DNA from: Rhizobium sp. SEMIA4064
GTDB taxonomy: Bacteria > Pseudomonadota > Alphaproteobacteria > Rhizobiales > Rhizobiaceae
Assembly: GCF_003025035.1 (NCBI RefSeq)
Contig: NZ_PYJN01000013.1
Span: forward strand, 558,001 to 622,000
Direction: 5' to 3'
Length of the DNA stretch: 64,000 nucleotides
The notes under the pieces were generated by a model, which had not been told where the DNA came from, searched no databases, and saw nothing but the letters and a program-made list of their open reading frames with translations. Within the stretch, counting starts at the first letter, position 1; the number at the start of each line of letters is the position of its first letter. Shown piece by piece: positions 28,918-42,280 of the stretch. A program made the translations under genes and the position numbers.

Positions 28918-28942
28918 CAAAAGCCCCGGCTGACCGGGGCTT
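28918..28942 (-). terminator. Rho-independent terminator of glnA
   Basis: GCCCCGG and CCGGGGC arms with a 4-base loop lie directly after the glnA stop. On the minus strand the stem is followed by TTTTGCTTGC. Confidence 0.85.
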
Positions 28943-28954
28943 TCACCTCGGTTC

Positions 28955-30364
28955 TTATGCCGAGTAGTACATATCGTATTCAACCGGATGCGGGGTCATT
29001 TCAAAGCGCATGACTTCCTGCATCTTTAGCTCGATGAAGGCATCGATCTGATCGTCGTCGAAGACGCCGCCGGCGGTCAGGAACTTGCGGTCCTTGTCCA
29101 GGCTTTCGAGCGCTTCGCGCAACGAGCCGCAGACCGTCGGGATCTTCTTCAGCTCCTTCGGCGGCAGATCGTACAGGTCCTTGTCCATGGCCTTGCCCGG
29201 ATGGATCTTGTTCTTGATGCCGTCGAGGCCGGCCATCAGCATGGCGGCAAAGGCGAGATAAGGGTTGGCGGTCGGGTCGGGGAAGCGAACTTCGACGCGC
29301 TTTGCCTTCGGGTTGGAGCCGAACGGGATACGGCAGGAAGCCGAGCGGTTGCGAGCCGAGTAGGCGAGCAGAACCGGAGCCTCATAGCCCGGGACGAGAC
29401 GCTTGTAGGAGTTCGTCGACGGGTTGGTGAAGGCGTTGATCGCCTTGGCATGCTTGATGATGCCGCCGATGTAGAAGAGGCAGCTCTCGGAGAGACCAGC
29501 ATATTCGTCGCCGGCGAAAGTCGGCTTGCCGCTCTTCCAGATCGACTGGTGAACGTGCATGCCCGAGCCGTTGTCGCCGAAGATCGGCTTCGGCATGAAG
29601 GTTGCCGTCTTGCCATAGGCGTTGGCGACCTGATGAACGACGTACTTGTAGATCTGCATCTTGTCGGCGTTGCGCACGAGCGTGTCGAACTTGATGCCGA
29701 GCTCATGCTGGGCAGCCGCGACCTCGTGGTGATGCTTTTCGACGACGACGCCCATCTCGGCGAGAACCGTCAGCATCTCCGAACGCATGTCCTGGGCGCT
29801 GTCGACCGGCGGAACCGGGAAGTAGCCGCCCTTGACGCGCGGACGGTGGCCGAGGTTGCCGGTTTCATAGTCGGTATCGTCGTTGGACGGCAATTCGCTG
29901 GAGTCGAGCTTGAAGCCGGTGTTGTACGGATCGGCCTTGTACTTGACGTCGTCGAAGACGAAGAATTCGGCTTCCGGGCCGAAGAAAGCGGTGTCGCCGA
30001 TGCCGGATGCCTTGAGGTAGGCTTCGGCCTTCTTGGCGGTGCCGCGCGGATCGCGGTTGTAGGCTTCGCCCGAGACCGGATCGAGAATGTCGCAGAGGAT
30101 GACCATGGTGGACTGCGCGAAGAACGGATCCATGTGAACCGTGTCGGTATCGGGCATCAGCACCATGTCGGACTCGTTGATGGCCTTCCAACCCCCAATC
30201 GAGGAGCCGTCGAACATGACGCCATCGGCGAACATGTCTTCGTCGACGCAGACGACGTCCATCGTGACGTGCTGCAGCTTGCCCTTGGGATCCGTGAACC
30301 GCAGGTCAACGAACTTGACGTCGTTATCCTTGATTTGTTTGAGAATTTCGCTTGCGGTCGTCAT
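28955..30364 (-). CDS. glnA: Glutamine synthetase type I
   Basis: Makes glutamine from glutamate, ammonia and ATP; the central enzyme of ammonium assimilation. It has 469 residues, the size of the dodecameric GSI subunit. Visible motifs are [11 protein letters not shown] near residue 50, the metal ligands in PEAEFFVFD near 130, [16 protein letters not shown] near 259 and the glutamate-binding NRSASCRIP near 339. Tyr398 in DKDLYDLPP matches the adenylylation site of GSI-beta enzymes, so control by GlnE is expected. The ATG has GGGAAG upstream. It lies 61 bases downstream of glnB in the same direction, the classic rhizobial glnBA operon. Confidence 0.97.
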   Translation of the reverse strand: MTTASEILKQIKDNDVKFVDLRFTDPKGKLQHVTMDVVCVDEDMFADGVMFDGSSIGGWKAINESDMVLMPDTDTVHMDPFFAQSTMVILCDILDPVSGEAYNRDPRGTAKKAEAYLKASGIGDTAFFGPEAEFFVFDDVKYKADPYNTGFKLDSSELPSNDDTDYETGNLGHRPRVKGGYFPVPPVDSAQDMRSEMLTVLAEMGVVVEKHHHEVAAAQHELGIKFDTLVRNADKMQIYKYVVHQVANAYGKTATFMPKPIFGDNGSGMHVHQSIWKSGKPTFAGDEYAGLSESCLFYIGGIIKHAKAINAFTNPSTNSYKRLVPGYEAPVLLAYSARNRSASCRIPFGSNPKAKRVEVRFPDPTANPYLAFAAMLMAGLDGIKNKIHPGKAMDKDLYDLPPKELKKIPTVCGSLREALESLDKDRKFLTAGGVFDDDQIDAFIELKMQEVMRFEMTPHPVEYDMYYSA

Positions 30365-30425
30365 TAAAACTACTTCCCTTGACTTAGATGACGATTACGA
30401 GCCTCGGCGTTGACGGCCGGGCCGG

Positions 30426-30841
<416 letters not shown>

Positions 30842-31101
30842 GTTTACGGAGGCCTGCCGTAAAAAATCCCGGCGAATTGATGCCGAGACCCCGGATTGAT
30901 GAGGATTTTTCGGAAAAATGGAAGCGATTTCGCACCGAAATGCACGAGATAAGCAAAATTTTGCAAAAAAGTGCTGTATTTCTCACAATTGTACTTCGGG
31001 AGGATTTTGGATGTGTTTGCGTAATTATTATGCAAATGCGCGATATGTGGGCAAATGATGCCTCGGAATGGCGATTGTTTTTCAGGCAGGTTTCGCATTC
31101 A

Positions 31102-32589
31102 ATGGCGTCCATCATGATGTCACCGCTCGCCGATCTGCTTCTTTCGCCCGAGGATATGGCCGCTGTCGATCAGGCGGCTGCCGCCTCTGGCATCGACTCC
31201 TACGGACTTATGGAAAGGGCAGGCCAGGCGGTGGCTGCGAGCGCCCTTCGGCATTTCCCGGAGGCCCTGCGATTTATCGTGCTCTGCGGCCCCGGCAATA
31301 ATGGCGGCGACGGCTATGTCGCGGCGCGCGCCCTACGGCAAACCGGTGCGGAGGTTCGGGTCTTTCACCTTGGCGATCCCAAAATATTGAAAGGAGATGC
31401 CGCCCGCGCCTTTAAGGATTGTCCTGATGATGGAGAGGCGCTCGGGCGGTATGCGCCGCGCCCGGGAGACATCGTCATCGACGCCATTTTCGGCGCTGGC
31501 CTGTCCCGTCCCGTCTCCGATGAGGTGGCGGCGATCATCGCAGAAATTGCCGAGGCCCGCATTCCCGTCATCGCCGTCGACTTGCCCTCGGGTCTCGACG
31601 GCCGCAGTGGGCAGGTGCTGGGTGCTGCCTTTCGCGCCGTTCGCACGGTCACCTTCATGACCCGCAAACCCGGTCACCTGCTGATGCCAGGTCGCGACCT
31701 TTGTGGCGCGCTGGAAGTTTTCGACATCGGCATTCCCGCGCGCATTGTCCGCGCCCATGCGAACGGCCTGATCGCAGAAAACATGCCGGTGCAATGGCAG
31801 GCGGACCTGCCCCCGGCTGACACGGACACCCATAAATACAAGCGCGGTCATCTGGTGGTCTTTTCCGGCGGTGCGACCGCCACGGGTGCTGCCCGCATGT
31901 CGGCCATGGCGGGGCTGAGGGCGGGGGCAGGGCTCGTCACCATCGCCTCGCCGGAACAGGCGCTGTCCGTCAATGCCGGGCTGCTGACGGCGATCATGCT
32001 GCGCGCAGTCGACGACGAGGCCGCCTTGCGCGCCTGGCTCACCGACCAGCGCCTCTCGACTTTCGTCCTCGGTCCCGGTTTCGGCGCCGGCGAGAAGGCC
32101 CGGCAATTCGCGCTGGCTGTGAGTGACCGCCATCTGGTCCTCGACGCCGATGGCATCACTTCGTTTCGCGATGAACCGCAGCACTTGTTCGATGCTTTCT
32201 CGGAGGGCCCGACACGCCTGGTCTTGACGCCGCATGAGGGCGAATTCGCCCGCTTATTTCCCGATCTTGCTGCCGATGACGCATTAAGCAAGGTCGAGAA
32301 GGCGAGGGCGGCAGCAGCGCGCGCCCATGCCGCCATCATCTATAAAGGTGCCGACAGCGTTATCGCCGCACCCGACGGCCGGGCTTTGATCAATGCCAAC
32401 GCGCCGCCATGGCTTGCCACCGCCGGCTCCGGCGACGTGCTCGCCGGCATCATCGGCGGGCTCCTGGCGCAGGGCACATCTGCGTTTGAAGCGGCGGCGG
32501 CCGGTGTCTGGCTGCATGGCCTTGCCGGGCAGCGCGCAGGCAAAGGGCTGACGGCCGAAGATCTCGTCGCCCATGTTGCTCCCTTCTAA
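31102..32589 (+). CDS. nnrD: Bifunctional NAD(P)HX epimerase / ADP-dependent NAD(P)HX dehydratase
   Basis: Repairs hydrated NADH and NADPH. The N-terminal YjeF_N epimerase domain (about residues 1-220) has CGPGNNGGDGYVAAR and AVDLPSGLDGRSG. The C-terminal carbohydrate kinase-like dehydratase domain (about 225-495) has HKYKRGHLVVFSGG, TPHEGEFARLF and the catalytic-loop motif ATAGSGDVLAGIIGGLLAQ. The length of about 495 residues fits the fused form (E. coli Nnr). The start is uncertain: ATG at 31102, with ATGs at 31114 and 31117 also possible; the long in-frame extension back to 30829 crosses the glnB promoter and is not coding-like. Confidence 0.93.
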   Translation: MASIMMSPLADLLLSPEDMAAVDQAAAASGIDSYGLMERAGQAVAASALRHFPEALRFIVLCGPGNNGGDGYVAARALRQTGAEVRVFHLGDPKILKGDAARAFKDCPDDGEALGRYAPRPGDIVIDAIFGAGLSRPVSDEVAAIIAEIAEARIPVIAVDLPSGLDGRSGQVLGAAFRAVRTVTFMTRKPGHLLMPGRDLCGALEVFDIGIPARIVRAHANGLIAENMPVQWQADLPPADTDTHKYKRGHLVVFSGGATATGAARMSAMAGLRAGAGLVTIASPEQALSVNAGLLTAIMLRAVDDEAALRAWLTDQRLSTFVLGPGFGAGEKARQFALAVSDRHLVLDADGITSFRDEPQHLFDAFSEGPTRLVLTPHEGEFARLFPDLAADDALSKVEKARAAAARAHAAIIYKGADSVIAAPDGRALINANAPPWLATAGSGDVLAGIIGGLLAQGTSAFEAAAAGVWLHGLAGQRAGKGLTAEDLVAHVAPF

Positions 32590-32660
32590 GAGCAATTCCA
32601 GGAAAAGTGCGAAGCGGTTTTCCGTCCGGAATGCGTAAAAGCAAAGGGATAGAGCGATTA
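32588..32660. repeat. RIME-like rhizobial intergenic repeat
   Basis: The tract between the convergent nnrD and DUF72 genes contains GCAATTCCAGGAAAAGTGCG, then AAGCGGTTTTCCGTCCGGAA. The arms GGAAAA and TTTTCC, nested in GCAATTCC and GGAATGC, can fold into a hairpin. From memory it matches the style of the short palindromic elements repeated between genes throughout Rhizobium and Agrobacterium genomes. Confidence 0.65.
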
Positions 32661-33464
32661 CTTAGCCACTTCCTCCTGCAGCGCGATCGCGCCATGCGGA
32701 GCATTGACCTTGCCTTCATGGATCATGAAGGCAAAGACGTCGCGCGGCTCAGCCTTGACCTTGCGATCCCCATCGATCAGCGCCAGGTCATCGGGTATCT
32801 TGCCCTCCGCCCAGGTTTCCAACCGCTTCGCCCAGGCCTTCAATTCTTTCGGCGGATAACAGGTCTTGATGTCGTCGGATCCCTTCTGTAGGCGGGCATA
32901 GACGAAATCGGCGGTCACATCGGCGATCATCGGATATTCGAAATGCTCGGCGCAAACCGGCGCGACATTGTATTTGGCGAGCAAAGCGATGAATTCCGGC
33001 ACTTTGAACGAGTCATGCCGGACCTCGACAACATGCTTCAGCGCCAAGCCGTCCTGCTTGTCCGGCAGCAATTTAAGGAACGCCTCGAAATCATCCGGAT
33101 CGAACTTCTTGGTCGGCGCGAATTGCCAGAGAAGCGGCCCGAGATGATCGCCCAGTTCGCTGATGCCGGATTCAAGAAAGCGCTGCATCGATTCACCGGC
33201 CTCGGAAAGCACCCGCCGGTTGGTGACGAAACGTGTCGCCTTGAGTGAGAAGATGAAACCACCAGGAACATCGGCAGCCCATTTGGCAAAAACCTCCGGC
33301 TTCTGCGTGCTGTAATAGGTGCCGTTGACCTCGATCACCTTCAGCTTGCGGCTGGCAAAATTGAGTTCGTCCTTCTGCTTGAGCGTGTCGGGATAGAATG
33401 TCCCGCGCCAGGGCTCAAAGGTCCAGCCGCCGATACCGGTTCGGATCGTGCCTGCAGTGGTCAT
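32658..33464 (-). CDS. DUF72 (YecE-like) family protein
   Basis: Protein of 268 residues with a TIM-barrel-like DUF72 fold and unknown function. Family-typical stretches are IRTGIGGWTFEPWRGTFYP at the start, EVNGTYYSTQKPEVF near residue 50, FIFSLKATRFVTNRR near 75 and GPLLWQFAPTKKF near 110. GGAGG lies 5 bases before the ATG at 33464, so an in-frame start 4 codons upstream was rejected. It follows uvrA on the same strand but there is no evidence that the two are linked functionally. Confidence 0.9.
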   Translation of the reverse strand: MTTAGTIRTGIGGWTFEPWRGTFYPDTLKQKDELNFASRKLKVIEVNGTYYSTQKPEVFAKWAADVPGGFIFSLKATRFVTNRRVLSEAGESMQRFLESGISELGDHLGPLLWQFAPTKKFDPDDFEAFLKLLPDKQDGLALKHVVEVRHDSFKVPEFIALLAKYNVAPVCAEHFEYPMIADVTADFVYARLQKGSDDIKTCYPPKELKAWAKRLETWAEGKIPDDLALIDGDRKVKAEPRDVFAFMIHEGKVNAPHGAIALQEEVAK

Positions 33465-33493
33465 TCTCTCCTCCATTGATCGGCGAGGCTAAC

Positions 33494-36415
33494 TTACTCC
33501 GCCGCCGCTACCTTCTTCATTGGCCGCCGCTCCAGCAGTTCCTTCAGAAACTGGCCGGTATAGGATCGCTTCTCCTTGACGATCGTCTCCGGCGTGCCCG
33601 CGGCGACGATTTCGCCGCCGCCGTCGCCGCCTTCGGGACCGAAGTCGAGGATCCAGTCGGCCGTCTTGATGACCTCGAGATTATGCTCGATGACAACAAC
33701 CGAATTGCCCTGGTTGACCAGTTCGTGCAGCATTTCCAGCAGCTTGGCGACGTCGTGGAAGTGCAGGCCGGTGGTCGGTTCGTCGAGGATATAGAGCGTG
33801 CGCCCGGTCGATCGCTTCGACAGCTCCTTGGCCAGCTTGACGCGCTGTGCTTCGCCGCCCGAAAGCGTATTGGCCTGCTGACCGACCTTGATGTAGCCGA
33901 GACCGACATCCTTCAGAGATTGCAGTTTGTCGCGCACGGCAGGAACAGCCGCAAAGAAATCGACGCCTTCTTCGACCGTCATGTCGAGCACATCGGCGAT
34001 CGACTTGGTCTTGAAGGTGACGTCCAGGGTCTCCCTGTTATAGCGCTTGCCGTGGCAGACGTCGCAGGTAACGTAGACGTCGGGCAGGAAGTGCATTTCG
34101 ATCTTGATGACGCCATCGCCCTGGCAGGCTTCGCAACGGCCGCCCTTGACGTTGAAGGAGAAGCGGCCCGGCTGATAGCCGCGCGCTTTGGCCTCCGGCA
34201 GGCCGGCAAACCAATCGCGGATCGGCGTGAAGGCGCCGGTATAGGTCGCCGGGTTCGATCGCGGCGTGCGGCCGATCGGCGACTGGTCGATATCGATCAC
34301 CTTGTCGATATGTTCGAAGCCATCGATGCGATCGTGGTCGGCCGGGATTTCGCGTGCGCCCATGACGCGGCGTGCGGCTGACTTATAGAGCGTCTCGACC
34401 AGGAAGGTGGACTTGCCGCCGCCTGAAACGCCGGTGACCGCGGTGAAGACGCCAAGCGGGATCGAGGCAGTGACGTTCTTGAGGTTGTTGCCTCTCGCGC
34501 CGATAACCTTGATCTCCTTGCCCTTCTTGGCCTTGCGGCGCTCGTCGGGAACGGGCACGCCGAGTTCGCCGGAGAGATATTTGCCGGTCAGCGATTTCGG
34601 ATTGGCCATGATGTCCTGCGGCGTGCCATGCGCCACCACCTGGCCGCCATGTACGCCAGCGGCGGGACCGATATCGACGACATCATCCGCCGTCAGGATC
34701 GCATCCTCGTCGTGTTCGACGACGATCACCGTATTGCCGATGTCACGCAGATGTTTCAGCGTTTCCAGCAACCGGGCATTGTCGCGCTGATGCAGGCCGA
34801 TCGACGGTTCGTCGAGGACATAGAGCACGCCCGTCAGGCCCGAGCCGATCTGCGAGGCCAGGCGAATACGCTGGCTTTCGCCGCCGGACAGCGTGCCGGA
34901 ATTGCGCGATAGGCTCAGATATTCGAGACCGACATCGTTGAGGAAACGCAGTCGATCGCGGATCTCCTTGAGGATACGCACGGCGATCTCGTTCTGCTTG
35001 TCGGTGAACGTTTCCGGCAGCACATTGAACCAGTCGCGAGCGACCCGGATCGACATTTCCGCGACCTGGCTGATATGCAGCTTGTTGATCTTCACCGCCA
35101 GCGCTTCCGGCTTCAGGCGATAGCCGTTGCAAGCCGGGCAGGGCGCGGCCGACATGAAACGCTCGATCTCCTCGCGCGCCCAGGCGGAATCCGTTTCCTT
35201 CCAGCGCCGCTCGAGGTTCGGCACGATGCCTTCGAAATTCTTGTGCGTCGTATAGGAACGGGCACCGTCGGCGTAGTGGAACTCGATCTTATCCTCGGTG
35301 CCATTCAGAATAACGTCCTGCGCCGTGTCGGACAGGTCGCTCCAGCGGCTGCCGAGCTTGAAGCCGTAATGCTTGCCGAGCGCTTCCAGCGTCTGATTGT
35401 AATAGGGCGAGGTCGATTTGGCCCAGGGCGCGATCGCGCCGTCGCGCAGCGTGCGCTCCGGTTCCGGTACGATCAGGGCCGAGTCGATCTTTTGCAGTGA
35501 GCCAAGCCCGTCGCAGGAAGGGCAGGCGCCGAAGGGATTGTTGAACGAGAAGAGCCGCGGCTCGATTTCCGGAATGGTGAAGCCGGAAACCGGGCAGGCG
35601 AATTTTTCCGAAAACAGCACGCGTTCATGCGTCTCGTTCAGCGACTTGTTGGCGGAGCCGCCGGCCGCGGTTTCTTCCGGCGGCAACGGCTTATCAGCGA
35701 ATTCTGCAACGGCAAGGCCGTCGGCGAGACGTAGCGAGGTTTCGAAGCTGTCCGCCAGGCGAGCCGAGACATCGGGTCTGACGACGATACGGTCGACCAC
35801 AACGTCGATGTCGTGCTTGTATTTCTTGTCGAGCGCCGGGACATCGGCAATCTCGTAAAACTGCCCGTCGACCTTGACGCGCTGGAAGCCCTTTTTCATG
35901 AGCTCCGCCAGTTCCTTCTTGTATTCGCCCTTACGGCCGCGCACGAGCGGCGCCAGGATATAAAGCCTGGTACCTTCGCCGAAGGCGAGCACGCGGTCGA
36001 CCATTTGGCTCACCGTCTGGCTCTCGATCGGCAGGCCGGTTGCCGGTGAATAGGGCACGCCGACGCGGGCAAACAGAAGACGCATATAGTCGTAGATTTC
36101 GGTAACGGTGCCGACCGTCGAGCGCGGGTTGCGCGACGTGGTCTTCTGCTCGATCGAAATCGCCGGCGACAGGCCGTCGATCTGGTCGACATCCGGCTTC
36201 TGCATCATCTCCAGGAACTGCCGCGCATAGGCCGACAGGCTCTCGACATAGCGGCGTTGTCCTTCGGCATAGATCGTGTCGAAGGCGAGCGAGGATTTGC
36301 CCGAGCCGGAAAGGCCGGTCATGACGATCAGCTTGTTGCGCGGAAGATCGAGATCGATCCCCTTGAGATTGTGCTCGCGTGCGCCACGTATGGAAATAGT
36401 CTTCAGTTCACTCAT
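33494..36415 (-). CDS. uvrA: Excinuclease ABC subunit A
   Basis: Damage-sensing ATPase of nucleotide excision repair, 973 residues. The first Walker A motif is GLSGSGKSS near residues 34-42, and two ABC signatures ([24 protein letters not shown]) are present. The C-terminal zinc module is intact (CEACQGDG, then [10 protein letters not shown]). The first zinc module reads CPVS at 274-277 and CPSC at 298-301, so the second of its four usual cysteines is Ser277. The gene is divergent from ssb, and a LexA-type box lies about 120 bases upstream. Mfd in this window is its partner in transcription-coupled repair. Confidence 0.97.
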   Translation of the reverse strand: MSELKTISIRGAREHNLKGIDLDLPRNKLIVMTGLSGSGKSSLAFDTIYAEGQRRYVESLSAYARQFLEMMQKPDVDQIDGLSPAISIEQKTTSRNPRSTVGTVTEIYDYMRLLFARVGVPYSPATGLPIESQTVSQMVDRVLAFGEGTRLYILAPLVRGRKGEYKKELAELMKKGFQRVKVDGQFYEIADVPALDKKYKHDIDVVVDRIVVRPDVSARLADSFETSLRLADGLAVAEFADKPLPPEETAAGGSANKSLNETHERVLFSEKFACPVSGFTIPEIEPRLFSFNNPFGACPSCDGLGSLQKIDSALIVPEPERTLRDGAIAPWAKSTSPYYNQTLEALGKHYGFKLGSRWSDLSDTAQDVILNGTEDKIEFHYADGARSYTTHKNFEGIVPNLERRWKETDSAWAREEIERFMSAAPCPACNGYRLKPEALAVKINKLHISQVAEMSIRVARDWFNVLPETFTDKQNEIAVRILKEIRDRLRFLNDVGLEYLSLSRNSGTLSGGESQRIRLASQIGSGLTGVLYVLDEPSIGLHQRDNARLLETLKHLRDIGNTVIVVEHDEDAILTADDVVDIGPAAGVHGGQVVAHGTPQDIMANPKSLTGKYLSGELGVPVPDERRKAKKGKEIKVIGARGNNLKNVTASIPLGVFTAVTGVSGGGKSTFLVETLYKSAARRVMGAREIPADHDRIDGFEHIDKVIDIDQSPIGRTPRSNPATYTGAFTPIRDWFAGLPEAKARGYQPGRFSFNVKGGRCEACQGDGVIKIEMHFLPDVYVTCDVCHGKRYNRETLDVTFKTKSIADVLDMTVEEGVDFFAAVPAVRDKLQSLKDVGLGYIKVGQQANTLSGGEAQRVKLAKELSKRSTGRTLYILDEPTTGLHFHDVAKLLEMLHELVNQGNSVVVIEHNLEVIKTADWILDFGPEGGDGGGEIVAAGTPETIVKEKRSYTGQFLKELLERRPMKKVAAAE

Positions 36416-36510
36416 CGTCGTCTGCGGTCCCTTGGTGTCTGCCCTTATTTAGTGATGCTCGCCCGTGAGTCGAGGCTGAAATGAAGGACAGCGCCGGGTT
36501 TTCGATTCGG

Positions 36511-36550
36511 TTGACAGGATCATAGAGGTGAATTAGAACAAAGAAAGAAC
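36511..36550. promoter_or_regulatory. SOS (LexA) box overlapping a candidate ssb promoter, shared with uvrA
   Basis: GAAC-N7-GAAC at 36536-36550 (GTTC-TTTCTTT-GTTC on the minus strand) is the alphaproteobacterial LexA consensus. A plus-strand promoter TTGACA-N17-TAGAAC at 36511-36539 has its -10 element overlapping the box, so LexA would block transcription of ssb. On the minus strand the box falls upstream of a TATGAT that could be the uvrA -10. The 303-base uvrA/ssb gap holds no gene. Confidence 0.78.
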
Positions 36551-36718
36551 AAATTTGCCTTTGGGTCAAGGCCACATGTGATTTCGCATGTCATATAATG
36601 TCTGTGGATGAGCGCGGCAGATGGTGCCGCATAAATAGCGCCTGATGGCGGCAATGGTCTAAGGTGCTTGGATAGAATTTGGGAAGCCGTCGATGGGCGG
36701 CAAGCAGGGTAGGTAATC

Positions 36719-37279
36719 ATGGCCGGTAGTGTGAACAAGGTAATTCTGGTTGGAAATCTCGGGGCGGACCCGGAAATCCGCCGTACGCAGGACGGCCGTC
36801 CGATCGCCAACCTCAATATCGCGACGTCGGAAACCTGGCGCGACCGCAATTCCGGCGAGCGCCGGGAAAAGACGGAATGGCACCGCGTCGTGATCTTCAA
36901 TGAAGGTCTCTGCAAGGTTGCTGAGCAGTATCTGAAGAAGGGTGCCAAGGTCTATATCGAGGGCGCGCTTCAGACGCGTAAGTGGCAGGATCAGAACGGC
37001 CAGGATCGTTATTCGACCGAAATCGTGTTGCAGGGCTTCAATTCGACACTGACCATGCTGGATGGCCGTGGCGAAGGCGGCGGCGCTGTCGAAGGCGGTC
37101 GCGGTGGACGAGGCGGCGGTGACTTTGGCGCTGGTTACGGTGGCGACTATGGCGGTGACGACTATGGCCAGCCTTCGTCGCAGTCCTCCGGTCGTGGCGC
37201 TAGCGGTGGCCGTAGCGGCGCCGCAAGCAGCGGCGGCAGCAATTTCTCGCGCGATCTGGACGACGATATCCCGTTTTGA
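36719..37279 (+). CDS. ssb: Single-stranded DNA-binding protein
   Basis: Tetrameric protein that coats single-stranded DNA in replication, repair and recombination; 186 residues. The OB fold is at about residues 1-115 ([20 protein letters not shown], then [39 protein letters not shown]). A flexible Gly/Ser/Asp-rich linker of about 60 residues follows, ending in the acidic tip DLDDDIPF that recruits partner proteins. It lies divergent to uvrA with an SOS box between. A short hairpin at 37319-37341 follows the gene. Confidence 0.97.
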   Translation: MAGSVNKVILVGNLGADPEIRRTQDGRPIANLNIATSETWRDRNSGERREKTEWHRVVIFNEGLCKVAEQYLKKGAKVYIEGALQTRKWQDQNGQDRYSTEIVLQGFNSTLTMLDGRGEGGGAVEGGRGGRGGGDFGAGYGGDYGGDDYGQPSSQSSGRGASGGRSGAASSGGSNFSRDLDDDIPF

Positions 37280-37318
37280 TCGCCGCCTTGTTCGGTGGTC
37301 ATGCCAATTGAGTTGAAC

Positions 37319-37344
37319 AGGCCCGCTTTTCCGGCGGGTCTTTG
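37319..37344. terminator. Terminator between convergent ssb and marC-like genes
   Basis: An 8-base stem (AGGCCCGC with GCGGGTCT, one G-T pair) and a 7-base loop are followed by TTTGCTTG. The T run is short, so strength is uncertain. Confidence 0.55.
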
Positions 37345-37359
37345 CTTGTATGCTTCAGT

Positions 37360-37992
37360 CTATGTGAGCTTCAGTGCCGCTTTCGCGCCGTCCACCACGA
37401 ATTGGGCGGCGAGCGCGGCGAGGATGACGCCGAGCAGGCGCGTCAGGATGGCGCGGCCGGTTGATCCCAGCATGCGGTCGAGCCGGTCCGAGATCGCCAA
37501 AGCCCCGTAGACCAGCCCGAGATTGACGGCGATAACGACGATCAACTGGGCTCGGTCGAACATTGTCTGAAGCGAACCGGCCAGCAGGATGGTTGCCGAA
37601 ATGGCGCCGGGACCGGCGATCAGCGGCAGAGCCAGGGGAAATACCGCGATATTCTGGATATGATCCTTGGTGATTGCGACCTCCGTCGCTTTTTCCTTTC
37701 TGTCCTGCCGTCTCTCGAACACCATCTCGAAAGCGATCCAGAAGAGCAGCAGGCCGCCGGCAATGCGGAACGCGCCGATGGAAATGCCGAGAATGCCGAG
37801 CACGCTCGCGCCGAACAAGGCAAAGGCCGCCATGATGAAGAAAGCAATCAGCGAGCCGCGCAGCGCCACCTGATGGCGCTGGGCCCGGTTCATACCGGCT
37901 GTAAGGCCGATAAAGAGTGGAGCAAGACCTGGGGGGTCGACCGTGACGAGCAGCGTTGTGAAGGCATTGATCAGCGTATCCGCGCTCGCCAT
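37360..37992 (-). CDS. MarC family integral membrane protein
   Basis: Inner-membrane protein of about 210 residues with six hydrophobic segments, in the MarC/UPF0056 family. The signature near the N-terminus is NAFTTLLVTVDPPGLAPLFIGL. The middle contains FRIAGGLLLFWIAFEMVF and the end FPLALPLIAGPGAISATI. The ATG at 37992 has a GGGGG run close upstream and gives the usual family start, so the in-frame extension to 38094 was rejected. MarC proteins were once linked to multiple antibiotic resistance but that role is not established. The gene is convergent with ssb. Confidence 0.9.
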   Translation of the reverse strand: MASADTLINAFTTLLVTVDPPGLAPLFIGLTAGMNRAQRHQVALRGSLIAFFIMAAFALFGASVLGILGISIGAFRIAGGLLLFWIAFEMVFERRQDRKEKATEVAITKDHIQNIAVFPLALPLIAGPGAISATILLAGSLQTMFDRAQLIVVIAVNLGLVYGALAISDRLDRMLGSTGRAILTRLLGVILAALAAQFVVDGAKAALKLT

Positions 37993-38154
37993 ATAACCCC
38001 CGGGACATTTGTTTCTATTCGTTATTAGCCCATTGATATGCGAGGAATGACGTTTCGCAAAGCGCAATGCGGTGTAACCAAAACCTTCTGCCACGGAAAT
38101 GTGCGATTTAGCGGGTTAAGAGGGCAAAAGCCTGTTTAAAAGCACCCGTCAAAA

Positions 38155-38183
38155 TTGGCGCTTGCAGGGCCTTTCGGCTATAA
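38155..38183 (+). promoter_or_regulatory. Candidate housekeeping promoter of gyrA
   Basis: TTGGCG and CTATAA are separated by exactly 17 bases, a reasonable match to the rhizobial housekeeping sigma consensus. It ends 36 bases before the gyrA start codon. Confidence 0.45.
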
Positions 38184-38219
38184 ATTTCGCAGTGATTCTA
38201 AAAGAGATCGTGATCTGTT

Positions 38220-41024
<2,805 letters not shown>

Positions 41025-41095
41025 ATCCTTCGCTGAGTTCCAACGAGGGAAGCTTGCAGCCTAACAGGCGCTCGTAAGTACCAATGGAATGTTTT

Positions 41096-41136
41096 CAATC
41101 GCATGAGCCTCACCACAGGCTCATGCGATTGTTTTT
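41096..41136 (+). terminator. Rho-independent terminator of gyrA
   Basis: Perfect 15-base arms CAATCGCATGAGCCT and AGGCTCATGCGATTG enclose a 6-base loop and are followed by T5. Confidence 0.95.
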
Positions 41137-41180
41137 GGGGCATAGCCCAAGCAGAGCTTGCCGAATGATCGCGGTAGTTC

Positions 41181-42071
41181 CTATTCCGATTGCTTGTTGC
41201 TTTGGGAAAAGGGAGGAAGAACCTCCAGGCTTCCTCGCTCCAACTGTGCGAAAATCTCATCGTAGCCGAAGCGCGAGTGCCATCTGAGGGCGGTGCCTGC
41301 AGATTTCGATGCGTAAACACGATCGATGCTTTGCGGCAAAGGCCAGCTTCGTCGCGTGAATTCGGCGGCAAGCCTTGGCGCGCGCAATTTGATGATGGAG
41401 GCCGCATCGACGGCGAGCGCCTCGCAATCCTCTGGTATAAATGGCGTGCCGGCGGAGATGATATGCCGTTGAAAATGATCACCGTTGTTCGTCAGTGCCG
41501 CAGCATGAGCATCCGCGACATCTCGGATATCGACGCCGCGATGCAGCCGATAGGCAGCCATTACATTTGCCGGTTCTGGAAAGCTGCGAGACATGCGCAA
41601 AATCCGCACTTGCAGATCCGGGCCGGCCATATCCTCCAATATCCGCTCGGCTTCCAGCTTCGTGCGATGATAGATGCTTCTGGGTTGTGGCACGGTGTCT
41701 TCGTCGATCCACGTGCAGCGGCCCGGAAGAACCGTGTGGCCGTAAAGCGCCGTCGTGCTGGTAAAGACCAGTCGCTTCACGCCGGCTGCCAAGGATGCCT
41801 CAGCCAGCAGACGTGTTCCTTCGACATTGACGCGATGGAACTCGTCATCGGAGATCGTTCCGACATGAGGCGCGTGCAGGGCTGCGCAATGGACGATCGC
41901 ATCCGCGCCCGTCAGCGCTTCGCGCAACAGCACCGCATCCGCAAAATCTCCGACGAGATGCGTTGTCGAAAACGGTGAGCGATCGACCGCTACAACCGCG
42001 TGATTTGGCGCCAAAGCGTTGAAGATCGCACGGCCGAGCCGCCCTGAGCTGCCGGTAAGAACAATGCGCAC
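41181..42071 (-). CDS. NAD-dependent epimerase/dehydratase family protein
   Basis: Extended short-chain dehydrogenase/reductase of 296 residues. The Rossmann nucleotide motif TGSSGRLGRA lies at about residues 6-15. A catalytic Tyr and Lys pair is present as YHRTKLEAE near residue 135, preceded by FTSTTALYG. The N-terminal half resembles UDP-sugar epimerases, but the substrate cannot be told. It is convergent with gyrA. Its upstream neighbours are the small membrane-protein genes, separated by a terminator at 42186-42216. Confidence 0.87.
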   Translation of the reverse strand: MRIVLTGSSGRLGRAIFNALAPNHAVVAVDRSPFSTTHLVGDFADAVLLREALTGADAIVHCAALHAPHVGTISDDEFHRVNVEGTRLLAEASLAAGVKRLVFTSTTALYGHTVLPGRCTWIDEDTVPQPRSIYHRTKLEAERILEDMAGPDLQVRILRMSRSFPEPANVMAAYRLHRGVDIRDVADAHAAALTNNGDHFQRHIISAGTPFIPEDCEALAVDAASIIKLRAPRLAAEFTRRSWPLPQSIDRVYASKSAGTALRWHSRFGYDEIFAQLERGSLEVLPPFSQSNKQSE

Positions 42072-42185
42072 GTCGATCCCCTATGAAAACTGAATAGCCA
42101 TAGCACGTTTGACGCGATTGCCGCGTGTCTTCGCGCAAACCAGCATCTTGCGGCAGCGGTAAGAGGCTCGCGGTGTAATGGGCAC

Positions 42186-42216
42186 AAAAAACCGGACGCT
42201 GGGGGAGCGTCCGGTT
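42186..42216 (-). terminator. Rho-independent terminator of the small membrane-protein genes
   Basis: Perfect 11-base arms AACCGGACGCT and AGCGTCCGGTT enclose a G5 loop. On the minus strand the stem runs into a T6 tract followed by GTG. It shows that the very short ORF just upstream on the minus strand is transcribed. Confidence 0.88.
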
Positions 42217-42280
42217 CAAATTACCCCGAGCGATTGGAGGGCCGCACTCGGGATGGGGAGATATCGGAATACTTTGTCGT

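Noticed and set aside
29201..30367. 388-codon plus-strand frame opposite glnA
   Set aside because: Antisense shadow of glnA; no ribosome site and no known family.
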